Made by a program: the position numbers and the translations under genes | Source: an uncultured Bacteroidales bacterium | Lineage (GTDB): Bacteria; Bacteroidota; Bacteroidia; Bacteroidales; UBA932 | Direction: 5' to 3' | DNA length: 64,000 bases | NCBI GenBank assembly: GCA_949286415.1 | Contig: CASEBV010000018.1 | Location: 1-64,000, forward strand | The notes under the pieces: generated by a model | Seen by the model: only the letters and a program-made list of their open reading frames with translations | The model's database searches: none | Told to the model about the DNA's origin: nothing | Part shown: positions 22,823-31,858 of the stretch, in pieces | Layout of the letters: every line of letters begins with the position of its first letter | Numbering within the stretch: position 1 is the first letter of the stretch

Positions 22823-23787
22823 TGTTCTGCTATTTTAAGTTTTTCTCTGAACCATCGGAAGAACAGTTCTCTGTCGGCTTCAGTTGCCTTGTCAAGAGAA
22901 TTGATGCATCCATATCTGTATTGTCCTGTTTCTGCTTCATGAAGTTTTCTTTCCATATATCCTTCTTTTCCTGATTTTATGAAAAGTGTCTTCCCTTTTT
23001 CGGGCTTCACGACACATTCTCCTCCGGCGACGGCTCCTATATAGAAGAGCGACTGCGGATTGAACTGAGTCGGCTCACGGAAGCGGAAGCGGGCATTTCT
23101 TCCGACAAGCTCCGGCCTGCCGGCATAGAACTTCTCAAACCAGCTTTTTTTCAGCGGAAGAGGAGAGTGTGGCGTCTTCCAGAACCATCTGCTGCCGAGT
23201 ATGTCAGCTGCATTCAGCATGGCGTCTTTGTGCCCGAACGGCTTATGCCCGTTTATTTTCGGCTTGATTGCCTTCAGCACTCTTGCAAGAGCCGCCGGAT
23301 ATCTTCTGCCGAAACATATTGCCTTGTCTCCTTCGAACCAGTCTGCGGGACAGACATCGGACATTATGAATACATCGTCATTGAAATATACATAATGTTC
23401 GCTCAGTCCTGGAATCCTGTACAGCATAGTCTCTATGGACAGACTGTTGAATGTCGGAAGAAAATCCTCATATCCCCCGAATATCTCTCTGTGGTCAACG
23501 ATTTCTACCGTTGTCTGTGACGAAGGAAAATTGGAGGCAATGAAATTATCGAGCCGTGGCCGCTGAGAGTCCGTCACGATGAATATTTTTCTCACGAACG
23601 GCGCGTACCTGAGGATTGAACCTACGCAGCAGACAATCTCCCCTGAAGACATGAATCTTGTTTCTCCTCCTATATCATCGGATTTGTCTTCTTCTGCGCA
23701 GGAAATATATGACCTTCTCTTTGCCTTGTGCACAGGGTCATTTCCGTCGACCCAGGTTATTATTGCGTCTATAGGAAAATTGTTCAT
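22819..23787 (-). CDS. Stealth-family sugar-phosphate transferase (paralogue 1)
   Basis: A 322-residue paralogue of the downstream gene with the same blocks: PIDAIITWVDGNDPVHK, VRKIFIVTDSQRP, HYVYFNDDVF, HSPLPLKKSWFEKFY and FREPTQFNPQSL. The start at 23787 (MNNFPID) matches the paralogue's MIPIDAV start; the longer frame adds an unlikely N-terminus. It is the first gene of the coupled Stealth-Stealth-LpxL operon. The two paralogues probably act on different donor or acceptor sugars of the same polymer. Confidence 0.9.
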   Translation of the reverse strand: MNNFPIDAIITWVDGNDPVHKAKRRSYISCAEEDKSDDIGGETRFMSSGEIVCCVGSILRYAPFVRKIFIVTDSQRPRLDNFIASNFPSSQTTVEIVDHREIFGGYEDFLPTFNSLSIETMLYRIPGLSEHYVYFNDDVFIMSDVCPADWFEGDKAICFGRRYPAALARVLKAIKPKINGHKPFGHKDAMLNAADILGSRWFWKTPHSPLPLKKSWFEKFYAGRPELVGRNARFRFREPTQFNPQSLFYIGAVAGGECVVKPEKGKTLFIKSGKEGYMERKLHEAETGQYRYGCINSLDKATEADRELFFRWFREKLKIAEQ

Positions 23788-23861
23788 GTCTGCAAGTATA
23801 GCCAGTTGTCCCACAACAGCAGGAAATTCAGAAATAGTCCGTAAATATAATGGTTTTGATG

Positions 23862-25424
23862 CTAGTCTACAACAATTACAATCATTTCGCTCTGACTCAA
23901 AGGATATCCGGTTTCCATATAAATAAGTCCCGACCCATTGTCCTTGAGGTTAAGGACAACACCATTGCCGTCATCATCAATCCTGTAGTCGTATATCCCT
24001 CTTTCCCTGTCTGTCTCAAGATAGTCTTCTCCGATGTCAAAGGATGCCGAAGGCGGAAAGTATTCACATCTGACATGAATTGTTTCCCCCCTTTTCCCCC
24101 TGATGAAATTCCCGGGATAAATTTTCATATAATATGGTGAAAACCGGACTGATATCCTGCATTCAGCATATATCCCGCTTCCGTCTGCCGCAGAGCAGCG
24201 GATAGTGCATTCCCCTTCACCGGATGCTGTTACCGTGCCGTCTTGAGAAATTCTCGCTATGCTTGTGTCATCTGATTCCCAAATGACATCATTGTCGGCG
24301 GCATCTTCAGGATATGTGAATGCCTCAAGGCGAATAGTCTCGTTCATATAAGTCATTTCCAGCTCACTGTATGAAAGCCTGATTTCAGAAATCAATTTTC
24401 TTATGGCGCTTTTGTCAATTCTCCAGCTGTCATCGCCAAGCCCGTCGTCATGCGGTGTTACGCAGAAATTGTAGTGCCTGTTCCTGCGGACATCGAAATT
24501 TCCGTTGCTTTCCCCGAGATAAAATCTGTATATCAGGCTTTCCCCTGGCAATGTATATGCCTCGTCTGACAGATAGTCGGCTTCAATTTCAATATATGAG
24601 CAGACTTCAGTGTGCGGATTGCCGTCTTCAAAGACTTTTTCGTCATCTCCGATGTCATCAGCAAGCAGGTCACCATGCATATTTTCAAGCATATATACAC
24701 TGATTTGTCCGCTCTTCCCATATCCGACATCATCATTCAGCGGAGCTACGGCGTCATCCTCTTTGCTGAATCCCTGCAGAAAAACATCATCTTCCGTCTC
24801 CGCGCGGCTCTCCCGGAATGGCGTCACTGATTTTGGACATCCGCCTATTTCAACTTTTCTGACATGAAATTCAACATTGTCAGACAATTCGCTCCTGTCA
24901 ATGCTTAATGAAATCTTGCTCATAAGCCTCTCAAGCGGTATTCTTATGATGCCGTCATCCGGAACTGTGATGTTTTCAGCCCATCCGCTCATCGGTATTC
25001 CTGTCCGGTAGTCGTCCGGATATACAAGATAATACCTGAATGATTTCAGTTCATCAAGATTTCCGGCATCAATCTTATAGCCGGTATTTGCGCAGACATA
25101 TATTGAATATCCGGTATCTCTCAGCAGGCATGTCTCATGTGCATATCCTTCTTCAGTCCTGCTGAAATCCGATATGTCGGCATAAATGTTTTCTTCAAGT
25201 ATGCCTCCGGCGTTGAAAATGAATATATTGATGTCTGTTATTATATTCTCGTCCGGATCTTCCGATCTGGTCCACGGCATGTCATTGCCAGGTATGGCAA
25301 TTATTCTTGCTGTCTCCGTGTCCCGTGAAATGCTTGCCCCGTCCTGATGCTTTTCACATCCGGATATCGGCATGACGGCTGCCGCAGCCAAGACCGACAT
25401 AATTCGTACAATAAGTTTACCCAT
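23862..25424 (-). CDS. Mfa2/FimB-like lipoprotein with Big_2 domain
   Basis: A 520-residue lipoprotein: signal peptide with lipobox ISGC (start 25424, MGKLIVRIMS). The N-terminal half (about 25-350) has the layout of Bacteroidales fimbrial anchor or tip proteins (FimB/Mfa2, DUF4906-like). INIFIFNAGG is the typical first strand, GYSIYVCANTGY the second, and a KISLSID strand comes later. A bacterial Ig-like group 2 domain follows (about 355-440, VIWESDDTSIARIS and GTVTASGEGECTIRC). The extreme C-terminus is another beta domain. It lies 40 nt after the partner lipoprotein gene. A paralogous pair is at 37151-41013. No FimA/Mfa1 shaft gene is nearby. Confidence 0.75.
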   Translation of the reverse strand: MGKLIVRIMSVLAAAAVMPISGCEKHQDGASISRDTETARIIAIPGNDMPWTRSEDPDENIITDINIFIFNAGGILEENIYADISDFSRTEEGYAHETCLLRDTGYSIYVCANTGYKIDAGNLDELKSFRYYLVYPDDYRTGIPMSGWAENITVPDDGIIRIPLERLMSKISLSIDRSELSDNVEFHVRKVEIGGCPKSVTPFRESRAETEDDVFLQGFSKEDDAVAPLNDDVGYGKSGQISVYMLENMHGDLLADDIGDDEKVFEDGNPHTEVCSYIEIEADYLSDEAYTLPGESLIYRFYLGESNGNFDVRRNRHYNFCVTPHDDGLGDDSWRIDKSAIRKLISEIRLSYSELEMTYMNETIRLEAFTYPEDAADNDVIWESDDTSIARISQDGTVTASGEGECTIRCSAADGSGIYAECRISVRFSPYYMKIYPGNFIRGKRGETIHVRCEYFPPSASFDIGEDYLETDRERGIYDYRIDDDGNGVVLNLKDNGSGLIYMETGYPLSQSEMIVIVVD

Positions 25425-25464
25425 ATCATGCAATTTCTTTTGTATAATAGCATCTATGTAATTT

Positions 25465-26565
25465 TCAGAAATCAATCCTGTCTTCATCAATTTCTTCCCA
25501 AGGCTCAGGCATCATGTTGATCTTTATCATTGACGGGTCTGCCGGAATATCCGGGTCATTTGTCCCGCATCTCGTGATTGTCACATCAAACACATATCTG
25601 CAACTTCTGGATATCCCGTCGCCAGTCCGGTTCTGATTCCCTGAATTTCTGTTTATGTTTATCGGATAATAGAATGTTTTCCCGAGAATTTTACCCTCGA
25701 TTACCAGTCTTGTATACGGAGAGCCGATGCTTTCCTCTCTGCTTGTATTCGGGTAGCAGTACAGATTTATGCCGGGACTGACTGCATCTGGGCCTATTGG
25801 ATTTTCTATCCGGCTGAACAGCATTTCCGGGTGTAGCATCCTGCCCATGTCATAATCGGACAGTCCTGCGGCGTTGATGATTTCAGCCGGTATGAAATCA
25901 TCCTGCCGGAACAGAGGGACTTGGGCGCTGACATTTATGAGATATGCCCTGACATCCGTAAGCGGGGCTCCGGCATATGGCCGGCCGCTGAAGTCGCATC
26001 GTATTGACTTCAGGCAGACCGATGCAAGCAGCGGAGCCATCTCTATGGTACATTCCTGTTCCGATCCCATGCTTACATCCGCGATTCCGCACATTAGCGG
26101 CGATGCCGGATTTTCGTCAGCTATGTCGGACATTGTGTCATATAGGCCGGCAATGGAATTGACTTCGGCCCAGTCCGAGGCGTCCTTCCCTGAATTGGCT
26201 ATTACAGCCAGTATTTTGTCTCCCATGCGTGAAGCCGCCGGAATCTTGTCAGTCAGACATGCTTCAATCCTCTGATAGGAGTCCAGCCGGCCAAGCCCGT
26301 CATTATTGAAGACAAAAATGTCAATAATTGACGGCCCGCAGATGCTGTCTGATACATTCCTCAGCCGAACTTTGACGGATGTCCGGTATTCATTGCCGGA
26401 GGTTTCCGGGAAACTCCCTTCCGATGAGAGCAGTGAACCATAGTCGCATGAAAAAAAGACCGGAAGGAGAATAAGCAAGGCGTATGCAAACAGAATGTTG
26501 CGATTTAAGAAGAATTGTAAAAAGAACTTCCGGTCTTTTGTCGTATGTCTTTCGGTGTCTGTCAT
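25465..26565 (-). CDS. Mfa2/FimB-like lipoprotein
   Basis: A 366-residue lipoprotein. A long basic N-region precedes the hydrophobic core and lipobox VFFSC (about residue 40). The mature part has the fimbrial-anchor pattern: SIIDIFVFNNDGLGRLDSY, then KILAVIANSG, a MAPLLASVCLKSI strand and the C-terminal CRYVFDVTITRCG. This matches Mfa2/FimB-type Bacteroidales pilus proteins, which are surface-exposed and often processed. It is the first gene of a two-gene operon with the Big_2 lipoprotein; promoter at 26609-26616. Confidence 0.72.
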   Translation of the reverse strand: MTDTERHTTKDRKFFLQFFLNRNILFAYALLILLPVFFSCDYGSLLSSEGSFPETSGNEYRTSVKVRLRNVSDSICGPSIIDIFVFNNDGLGRLDSYQRIEACLTDKIPAASRMGDKILAVIANSGKDASDWAEVNSIAGLYDTMSDIADENPASPLMCGIADVSMGSEQECTIEMAPLLASVCLKSIRCDFSGRPYAGAPLTDVRAYLINVSAQVPLFRQDDFIPAEIINAAGLSDYDMGRMLHPEMLFSRIENPIGPDAVSPGINLYCYPNTSREESIGSPYTRLVIEGKILGKTFYYPININRNSGNQNRTGDGISRSCRYVFDVTITRCGTNDPDIPADPSMIKINMMPEPWEEIDEDRIDF

Positions 26566-26608
26566 AGTCGTGTCTCCCTGTCAATGTCTCTCTCCGCGTT
26601 TGTGCCGG

Positions 26609-26616
26609 CAAATCTA
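26609..26616 (-). promoter_or_regulatory. -7 box of the fimbrial-type lipoprotein operon
   Basis: The minus strand reads TAGATTTG, 44 nt before the start at 26565; it supports that start. Confidence 0.55.
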
Positions 26617-26732
26617 TGGCGGAATATTTTATGTATTGTCATATTTCAAAATAAAAACATAAAGTTTTTCTCTTTTTGAAAATGATTTTTTCTTTTTTGT
26701 CATCTTTTCTCTTTTTTGAAGAAAATTTGTCC

Positions 26733-26740
26733 TAAATTTG
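26733..26740 (+). promoter_or_regulatory. -7 box of the glycosyltransferase gene
   Basis: TAAATTTG on the plus strand, 52 nt before the start at 26792, in an AT-rich divergent intergenic region. Confidence 0.5.
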
Positions 26741-26791
26741 AAAAAGATGCCTGACAACTGCGCACGATTCATGATGTGATATTGTAATTAT

Positions 26792-27631
26792 ATGGCTAAT
26801 AAGAAAATATGTGCTTTGACCATGGCAAGGAACGATGAATTCTTCCTTCGCAAGTGGGTTTCATACTATGGGAAGGAACTTGGCATGGAGAATCTTTATG
26901 TATTTCTTGACGGCAAGGACCAGCCTTTGCCGGACTGGTGTCCTGGAGTGCATGTCACTGCCTGTGACAAGATTCAGGGCAAGGTGGTGGAGCTTGACCG
27001 GAGGCGTCTTGAGTTCCTGTCGGATCAGGCGGCGGAGTTGTTTTCCGGATATGACATGGTAATAGGCACGGATGCCGATGAATTTCTTATTGTTGACCCG
27101 AAGCTCGGGATGGGACTTGCTGAATATCTGAGTGCTCTGGACTGCCGCTCATCTGTCTCAGGACTTGGAATCGATGTGGGGCAGAACATTTCCTGTGAAG
27201 GTGTGATTGATTCCTCAAGGCCATTCCTGAATCAACGCAGCTATGCCTTGCTCGGTACGAGATATACGAAACCGTCGGTGATGGCACGTCCTCTCCGCTG
27301 GGGATCAGGATTTCATCGGATCAAAGGACATAATTTCCATATTGCCGAGGGATTGTATCTTTTTCATTTCGGCTATCTGGATCTCAAGAGGATAGAAGAC
27401 AGATTCAGGGACAAGGACAGGATTGCCGGCGGATGGAGCCGTCATCTTGCCAAGCGTGCCCGCACTATCAATCTTGTCAGCCGGAGAAAGGCAAGGGACT
27501 GGGACAGGTGGACTGCGGCGGCGCGGACGATGCAGACATTTATCCGGCCTCCGTATGCGTTGAACAAGCCGGCAATGCTCAATATGGACATTGTCGTTAA
27601 GATTCCCGACAGATTCAGGAACATTGTGTGA
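26792..27631 (+). CDS. Glycosyltransferase, family 2-like
   Basis: A 279-residue cytosolic glycosyltransferase of the GT2-like 'Glyco_tranf_2_4' group (also called DUF-type alpha/beta GT-A). The nucleotide-binding start is CALTMARNDEFFLRKWV, the DxD-type metal motif is IGTDADEFLIVD (about residue 95), and RWGSGFHRIKGHNF with the later FHFGYLDLKRIEDRF are the C-terminal family blocks. It probably adds one sugar to a surface glycan. Donor and acceptor cannot be told. Monocistronic or paired with the DUF47 gene 66 nt downstream. Confidence 0.82.
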   Translation: MANKKICALTMARNDEFFLRKWVSYYGKELGMENLYVFLDGKDQPLPDWCPGVHVTACDKIQGKVVELDRRRLEFLSDQAAELFSGYDMVIGTDADEFLIVDPKLGMGLAEYLSALDCRSSVSGLGIDVGQNISCEGVIDSSRPFLNQRSYALLGTRYTKPSVMARPLRWGSGFHRIKGHNFHIAEGLYLFHFGYLDLKRIEDRFRDKDRIAGGWSRHLAKRARTINLVSRRKARDWDRWTAAARTMQTFIRPPYALNKPAMLNMDIVVKIPDRFRNIV

Positions 27632-27697
27632 TGTCCGCACCTGAGAATGTCATTATAAGAAAATAGTCAACAGTTATAAACATTATTCCGGAAAGGC

Positions 27698-28351
27698 ATG
27701 AAATTTCTAAGATATTTCAGAAGATTCTCATCTTCAAAAACTCATTTTGTTCCGATATTTTCCCGTCAGGCAGGTTATATAAAGCAGGCTTCGTCGGCAC
27801 TGGTTGCAATGATGAAAACTGTTGACAGGGCTGAATGGCGCAGGCTGGAGAAGGAAATCAAGATGTGTGAAGTGCAGGGCGATGCAATGCTTACGGAATT
27901 TTATGGTGAATTGTATGAAAATATCATTACTCCCATCGGCCGTGACCATCTCCAGACAATAGCAATGTATATTGATGATTTTCTGGACAATATCAACGGT
28001 TCTGCCAAATCAGTATTGCTGTACCTGCCGGAAAAAATCGCTCCGCAGCTTCTTGAACTGGCACAATATATCGAATCAGAGGCTGATGCTCTTAAAGAGA
28101 TAATATCCATGTTCGGGGACATCAAGGCCAATTTCTCGGCCCTGTCTCTCCAGTGCGAGAGAATTTCCGAGCTTGAGCATGCTGCAGACGACTCGTATGA
28201 GGAATTTATCGGGGATATTTTCCAGAATGAAAAGAATCCGATAGAACTTATGAAATACAAGAATATCGCCGAGAATCTTGAGACGACTTCAGATGCAGCC
28301 AAGAAAGTGTCTGATCATGTCCGCACGATTCTTCTCAGTTATGCGGAGTGA
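27698..28351 (+). CDS. DUF47/PhoU-like phosphate-transport accessory protein
   Basis: A 217-residue helical protein of the DUF47 (YkaA/Pit accessory, PhoU-like) family. The phrases RMHE-like PIGRDHLQTIAMYIDDFLD (about 80-98) and ELEHAADDSYEEF (about 155-167) carry the acidic metal-binding residues of the two PhoU-type bundles. Such proteins usually sit beside a Pit-type phosphate transporter and modulate it. Here no transporter gene is adjacent, so the partner is elsewhere or was lost. It is followed by a bidirectional terminator. Confidence 0.88.
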   Translation: MKFLRYFRRFSSSKTHFVPIFSRQAGYIKQASSALVAMMKTVDRAEWRRLEKEIKMCEVQGDAMLTEFYGELYENIITPIGRDHLQTIAMYIDDFLDNINGSAKSVLLYLPEKIAPQLLELAQYIESEADALKEIISMFGDIKANFSALSLQCERISELEHAADDSYEEFIGDIFQNEKNPIELMKYKNIAENLETTSDAAKKVSDHVRTILLSYAE

Positions 28352-28384
28352 TATCTTGACGGCTTTTTTCTGATTTAATAAAAG

Positions 28385-28417
28385 AGAGACGGGATGTGCC
28401 GCGCACATCCCGTCTCT
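28385..28417. terminator. Bidirectional terminator between DUF47 and nqr genes
   Basis: AGAGACGGGATGTGC pairs exactly with GCACATCCCGTCTCT around CGC. On the minus strand it is followed by TTTTATTAAAT, so it mainly serves the nqr operon. Confidence 0.85.
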
Positions 28418-28462
28418 GTATATTTCAGGATTACTAAAACAGTCCTGAGAAAGTCTTACGGA

Positions 28463-29722
28463 CTATGCTCCGAAGTTGTCGTAGAGGATATTCTCCGGCT
28501 GTACTCCGAGGCTGTCAAGGAGATTGACTACCGATGCAGACATCATAGGAGGGCCGCACATCAGGTAGAGGCAGTCCTCAGGAGCCTCATGGTTCTTCAG
28601 ATAAGTCTCATAGAGCACATTGTGGACGAATCCCGCCGTGTAGGCAACATGCTTAGCATCTGCCTCAGGGTCCGGCCTGTCAAGGGCAAGATGGAACTTG
28701 AAGTTCGGGAATTCCTTTTCAAGCTCATGGTAGTCTTCAAGATAGAAGGCTTCCTTGAGGCTGCGGGCTCCATAGAAGAAGTTCACTTTCCTTGTGGTCT
28801 TCTCTGTCTTGAAGAGATGCATGATGTGGCTTCTCATAGGGGCCATACCTGCACCGCCTCCGACGAATATGAGTTCCTGATCTGCAGGAAGGTTGTCCGG
28901 AAGGAAGAATTCTCCGTATGGGCCGGAAATTGTCACCTTGTCACCCGGCTTGAGGGAATAGATGTAGGATGAACATACTCCCGGATTTACCGGCAGGAAC
29001 TTCCTCGTTGCGCGGTCTATAGGCGGGGTTGCTATGCGGACATTCAACTTGATGATGTCGCCTTCAGCCGGATAGCAGGCCATGGAGTATGCCCTGAGGG
29101 TCGGCTCCGGATTGACCATCTTCAGGTCGAACACGCCCATCTTTTCCCAGTCTTCCCTGTATTCAGGGTCCACGTCAATATTTTTGTAGTCCACTGTGCA
29201 GGCTGGCACATCAACCTGGATATATCCTCCTGACCTGAAGTGAAGGTGCTCGCCTTCAGGGAGTTTGACAACAAATTCCTTGATGAAGGTCGCCACATTG
29301 TGGTTGGAAACGACTTCACATTCCCATTTCTTTACGCTCAGGGCAGATTCGGAGACAACGATTTTCATGTCTTCCTTGACTTTTACCTGGCATCCGAGTC
29401 TCCAGTGGTTGTTGATCTGCTTCCTGTTGAAGAAGCCCACTTCCGTCGGCAGGATTGTTCCGCCGCCTTCAAGCACCTGACATTTGCACTGGCCGCAGCT
29501 TCCTTTTCCTCCGCAGGCGGAAGACAGGAATATCTTCTGTTCTGCAAGTGTGCTGAGCAATGACGAGCCCGGAGTGACTTCGATTTCCTTTTTGCCGTCG
29601 TTGATGCTGATTTTTACTTTACCTGCAGGAGTGAGCCAGATTTTCACGGCCAGGAGCACTGCCACAAGCAATATGGTAATGACCACAATGGTTATTACGC
29701 CTGATATTATTGTCGTTAACAT
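28463..29722 (-). CDS. nqrF: Na+-translocating NADH:quinone reductase subunit F
   Basis: A 419-residue entry subunit of Na+-NQR that takes electrons from NADH. It has one N-terminal transmembrane helix (about 5-27), a 2Fe-2S ferredoxin domain (about 35-130: CGGKGSCGQC plus a last Cys in LGCQVKV), and a FAD/NADH-binding reductase domain (about 135-419: RAYSMACYP for FAD, FVGGGAGMAPMRS and LYLMCGPPMM for NADH). Normal length. Last gene of the operon, ending before the terminator at 28385. Confidence 0.96.
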   Translation of the reverse strand: MLTTIISGVITIVVITILLVAVLLAVKIWLTPAGKVKISINDGKKEIEVTPGSSLLSTLAEQKIFLSSACGGKGSCGQCKCQVLEGGGTILPTEVGFFNRKQINNHWRLGCQVKVKEDMKIVVSESALSVKKWECEVVSNHNVATFIKEFVVKLPEGEHLHFRSGGYIQVDVPACTVDYKNIDVDPEYREDWEKMGVFDLKMVNPEPTLRAYSMACYPAEGDIIKLNVRIATPPIDRATRKFLPVNPGVCSSYIYSLKPGDKVTISGPYGEFFLPDNLPADQELIFVGGGAGMAPMRSHIMHLFKTEKTTRKVNFFYGARSLKEAFYLEDYHELEKEFPNFKFHLALDRPDPEADAKHVAYTAGFVHNVLYETYLKNHEAPEDCLYLMCGPPMMSASVVNLLDSLGVQPENILYDNFGA

Positions 29723-29736
29723 TTTTTCCTCCTGTT

Positions 29737-30345
29737 TTAAAGTTGAATGCCCATGAATGTCATGAATGAAATAGCCATGAGCCCTACTGTGATGAATGTG
29801 ATTCCAAGACCCTTGAGGGCATCAGGTACATTCGAGTATGCCATCTTTTCCCTTATTGCAGCGAGGGTTACGATTGCAAGGAACCAGCCGATTCCAGAAC
29901 CGAGTGCATATACTGTAGCCTCACCGACATTGACGAAATCCCTTTCCTGCATGAAGAGAGAGCCTCCGAGGATGGCGCAGTTCACGGCGATGAGCGGAAG
30001 GAAGATTCCCAGCTGAGAATACAGTGTCGGGGTGAATTTCTCCACCACCATTTCCACTATCTGTGTGATGGCCGCAACCACTGCGATGAAGATTATGAAG
30101 CTCAGGAAGCTGAGGTCCACATCCGGAAGTCCTGCCCACGCGAGGGCTCCTGCCTTCAGCACATGCTCATTGAGCAGGTAGTTTATAGGAAGGGTCACGA
30201 GAAGCACGAAGATCACTGCAATACCCAAACCGGTAGCTGTCTTCACACTTTTGGATACCGCCAGATATGAGCACATGCCCAGGAAGTAGGCGAATATCAT
30301 GTTGTCAATGAATATTGACTTTACGAACAAGCTTAAATATTCCAT
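29737..30345 (-). CDS. nqrE: Na+-NQR subunit E
   Basis: A 202-residue integral membrane subunit with six predicted helices. The family's conserved Cys-bearing half-helices are seen in [15 protein letters not shown] (about 13-27) and [15 protein letters not shown] (about 110-124). Together with NqrD these hold the intramembrane iron site of the pump. It lies 14 nt from nqrF. Confidence 0.95.
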   Translation of the reverse strand: MEYLSLFVKSIFIDNMIFAYFLGMCSYLAVSKSVKTATGLGIAVIFVLLVTLPINYLLNEHVLKAGALAWAGLPDVDLSFLSFIIFIAVVAAITQIVEMVVEKFTPTLYSQLGIFLPLIAVNCAILGGSLFMQERDFVNVGEATVYALGSGIGWFLAIVTLAAIREKMAYSNVPDALKGLGITFITVGLMAISFMTFMGIQL

Positions 30346-30363
30346 TTCGATTTGAGTTTAGAG

Positions 30364-30987
30364 TTATTTTTCCTGCAGGTCTTTCTGGATGCTTCTCTGA
30401 ATCCATACAATCAGTCCGAGGAGGATGAGTGCCATCGGAGGAAGAATCACAAGTCCGTTGTCCATATAACCGGCGTCATAGAATGACTGCGGGATAATGC
30501 GGTATCCGAACAATGTGCCTGATCCGAGAAGCTCGCGGAAGAATGCGAGGACAATGAGTATGAGCCCGTATCCGGCGCCGTTGGCCAGACCGTCAAGGAG
30601 TGACGGTATCGGCTTGTTGCCGAGCGCGTATGCCTCGATGCGTCCCATCACGATACAGTTGGTGATGATGAGCCCGACATACACGGACAGTGTCTTGCTT
30701 ATGCTGTATGAGTATGCCTTGAGGAACTGGTCGACAAGGATTACCATGAGGGCAACTACCACGAGCTGCACGATGATACGTATTCTGTTAGGAATGGAAT
30801 TCCTTATAATGGATACGACGAAGCTTGAAAGTCCGGTCACGACGATTACGGACAGTGCCATGACGAATGCTCCCTTGAGCTGTACGGTGACTGCCAGGGA
30901 AGAGCAGATGCCGAGCACAAGGACAGTCACAGGATTGCCCTTGAATATAGGCTTCAGAAGTACTTCTTTAAAGTTGATGTCTTTCAT
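30364..30987 (-). CDS. nqrD: Na+-NQR subunit D
   Basis: A 207-residue integral membrane subunit, homologous to NqrE in inverted topology. The Cys motifs are VLVLGICSSLAVTVQ (about 20-34) and VGLIITNCIVMGRIEAYA (about 103-120). Six predicted helices; a short charged C-terminus (QRSIQKDLQEK). 18 nt from nqrE. Confidence 0.95.
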   Translation of the reverse strand: MKDINFKEVLLKPIFKGNPVTVLVLGICSSLAVTVQLKGAFVMALSVIVVTGLSSFVVSIIRNSIPNRIRIIVQLVVVALMVILVDQFLKAYSYSISKTLSVYVGLIITNCIVMGRIEAYALGNKPIPSLLDGLANGAGYGLILIVLAFFRELLGSGTLFGYRIIPQSFYDAGYMDNGLVILPPMALILLGLIVWIQRSIQKDLQEK

Positions 30988-30990
30988 TGT

Positions 30991-31848
30991 TTACTCCTCC
31001 ACTGTTTGAGTTGTTTCTGGATTGGCCTGGCATGCATCCTGGGAATCGGCAGGGACTTCTTCAGCTGCCTGCATTGTCATCAGGTACGGCTGATAGTATG
31101 TCGCCCAGAGATTAATTCCTTTTCCGAGGGCCTGAGAGGTGATGGTAGCTCCGCTGATTGCATCTACACAGGCCGGGTCATCTTCATGCTTTCCCTTTTC
31201 AACGGCAAAGACTTTTTCGCCGGTTCCGAAAGCCTTCCCCTGGAATGATGTGTAGAACGGGGCTTCAGCTATCTTGGCGCCCAGTCCCGGAGTTTCTCCC
31301 TTGTGGTCGAAGATGGCTCCGACAATGGTCTTTCCGTCTTCAGCGAGTGCGATATAGCCCCAGATCGGGCCCCAGAGTCCTGCACCGTAGCAAGGAACGA
31401 CAGTTACTGCCTTGCCGTTTATGTCGAATACGAATACAGGGAGGTCAAGAGATTCAAGCAGAGCGGCTTTGGAAGCCTCATCCTTGGCATCTGCGATTTT
31501 CTTCAGGATGTCATTCTGCTTCTTAAGGTCTGCAGTGGACGGAACTTTGATGTCACGGACATTTTCCTTGCCCATGTTGAGATGCTCTTTTACATTGCCG
31601 AGTCCGTCTACATTGAATGCGTCAGTGATTTTCTCCGCATACATGGCCAGGACATCGGTCGTCTCGTCGATAGTGAGAGCCTCGTCTGACTGAGCGGCGG
31701 CGCTGAGCACTTTTGTTATGGTCTCAATCTTGATGTTCTCGTTCTGCTTGTCCTGCAGGCTCATTGCCACGAAGGCAAGGATGGCGGCGACAAGGATGAC
31801 AAGAACGGTAGAATAGATCACCGTATATGTATTGCCGTTTGTGTTCAT
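30991..31848 (-). CDS. nqrC: Na+-NQR subunit C
   Basis: A 285-residue subunit with one N-terminal helix (about 9-30) and a periplasmic FMN-binding domain. The covalent flavin site is the Thr of SGATITSQALGKG (about 240-250). A Glu/Thr/Gln-rich tail after residue 265 makes it slightly longer than most NqrC. It needs ApbE for flavinylation; no apbE gene is in the window. 3 nt from nqrD. Confidence 0.95.
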   Translation of the reverse strand: MNTNGNTYTVIYSTVLVILVAAILAFVAMSLQDKQNENIKIETITKVLSAAAQSDEALTIDETTDVLAMYAEKITDAFNVDGLGNVKEHLNMGKENVRDIKVPSTADLKKQNDILKKIADAKDEASKAALLESLDLPVFVFDINGKAVTVVPCYGAGLWGPIWGYIALAEDGKTIVGAIFDHKGETPGLGAKIAEAPFYTSFQGKAFGTGEKVFAVEKGKHEDDPACVDAISGATITSQALGKGINLWATYYQPYLMTMQAAEEVPADSQDACQANPETTQTVEE

Positions 31849-31858
31849 ACCTATTATA

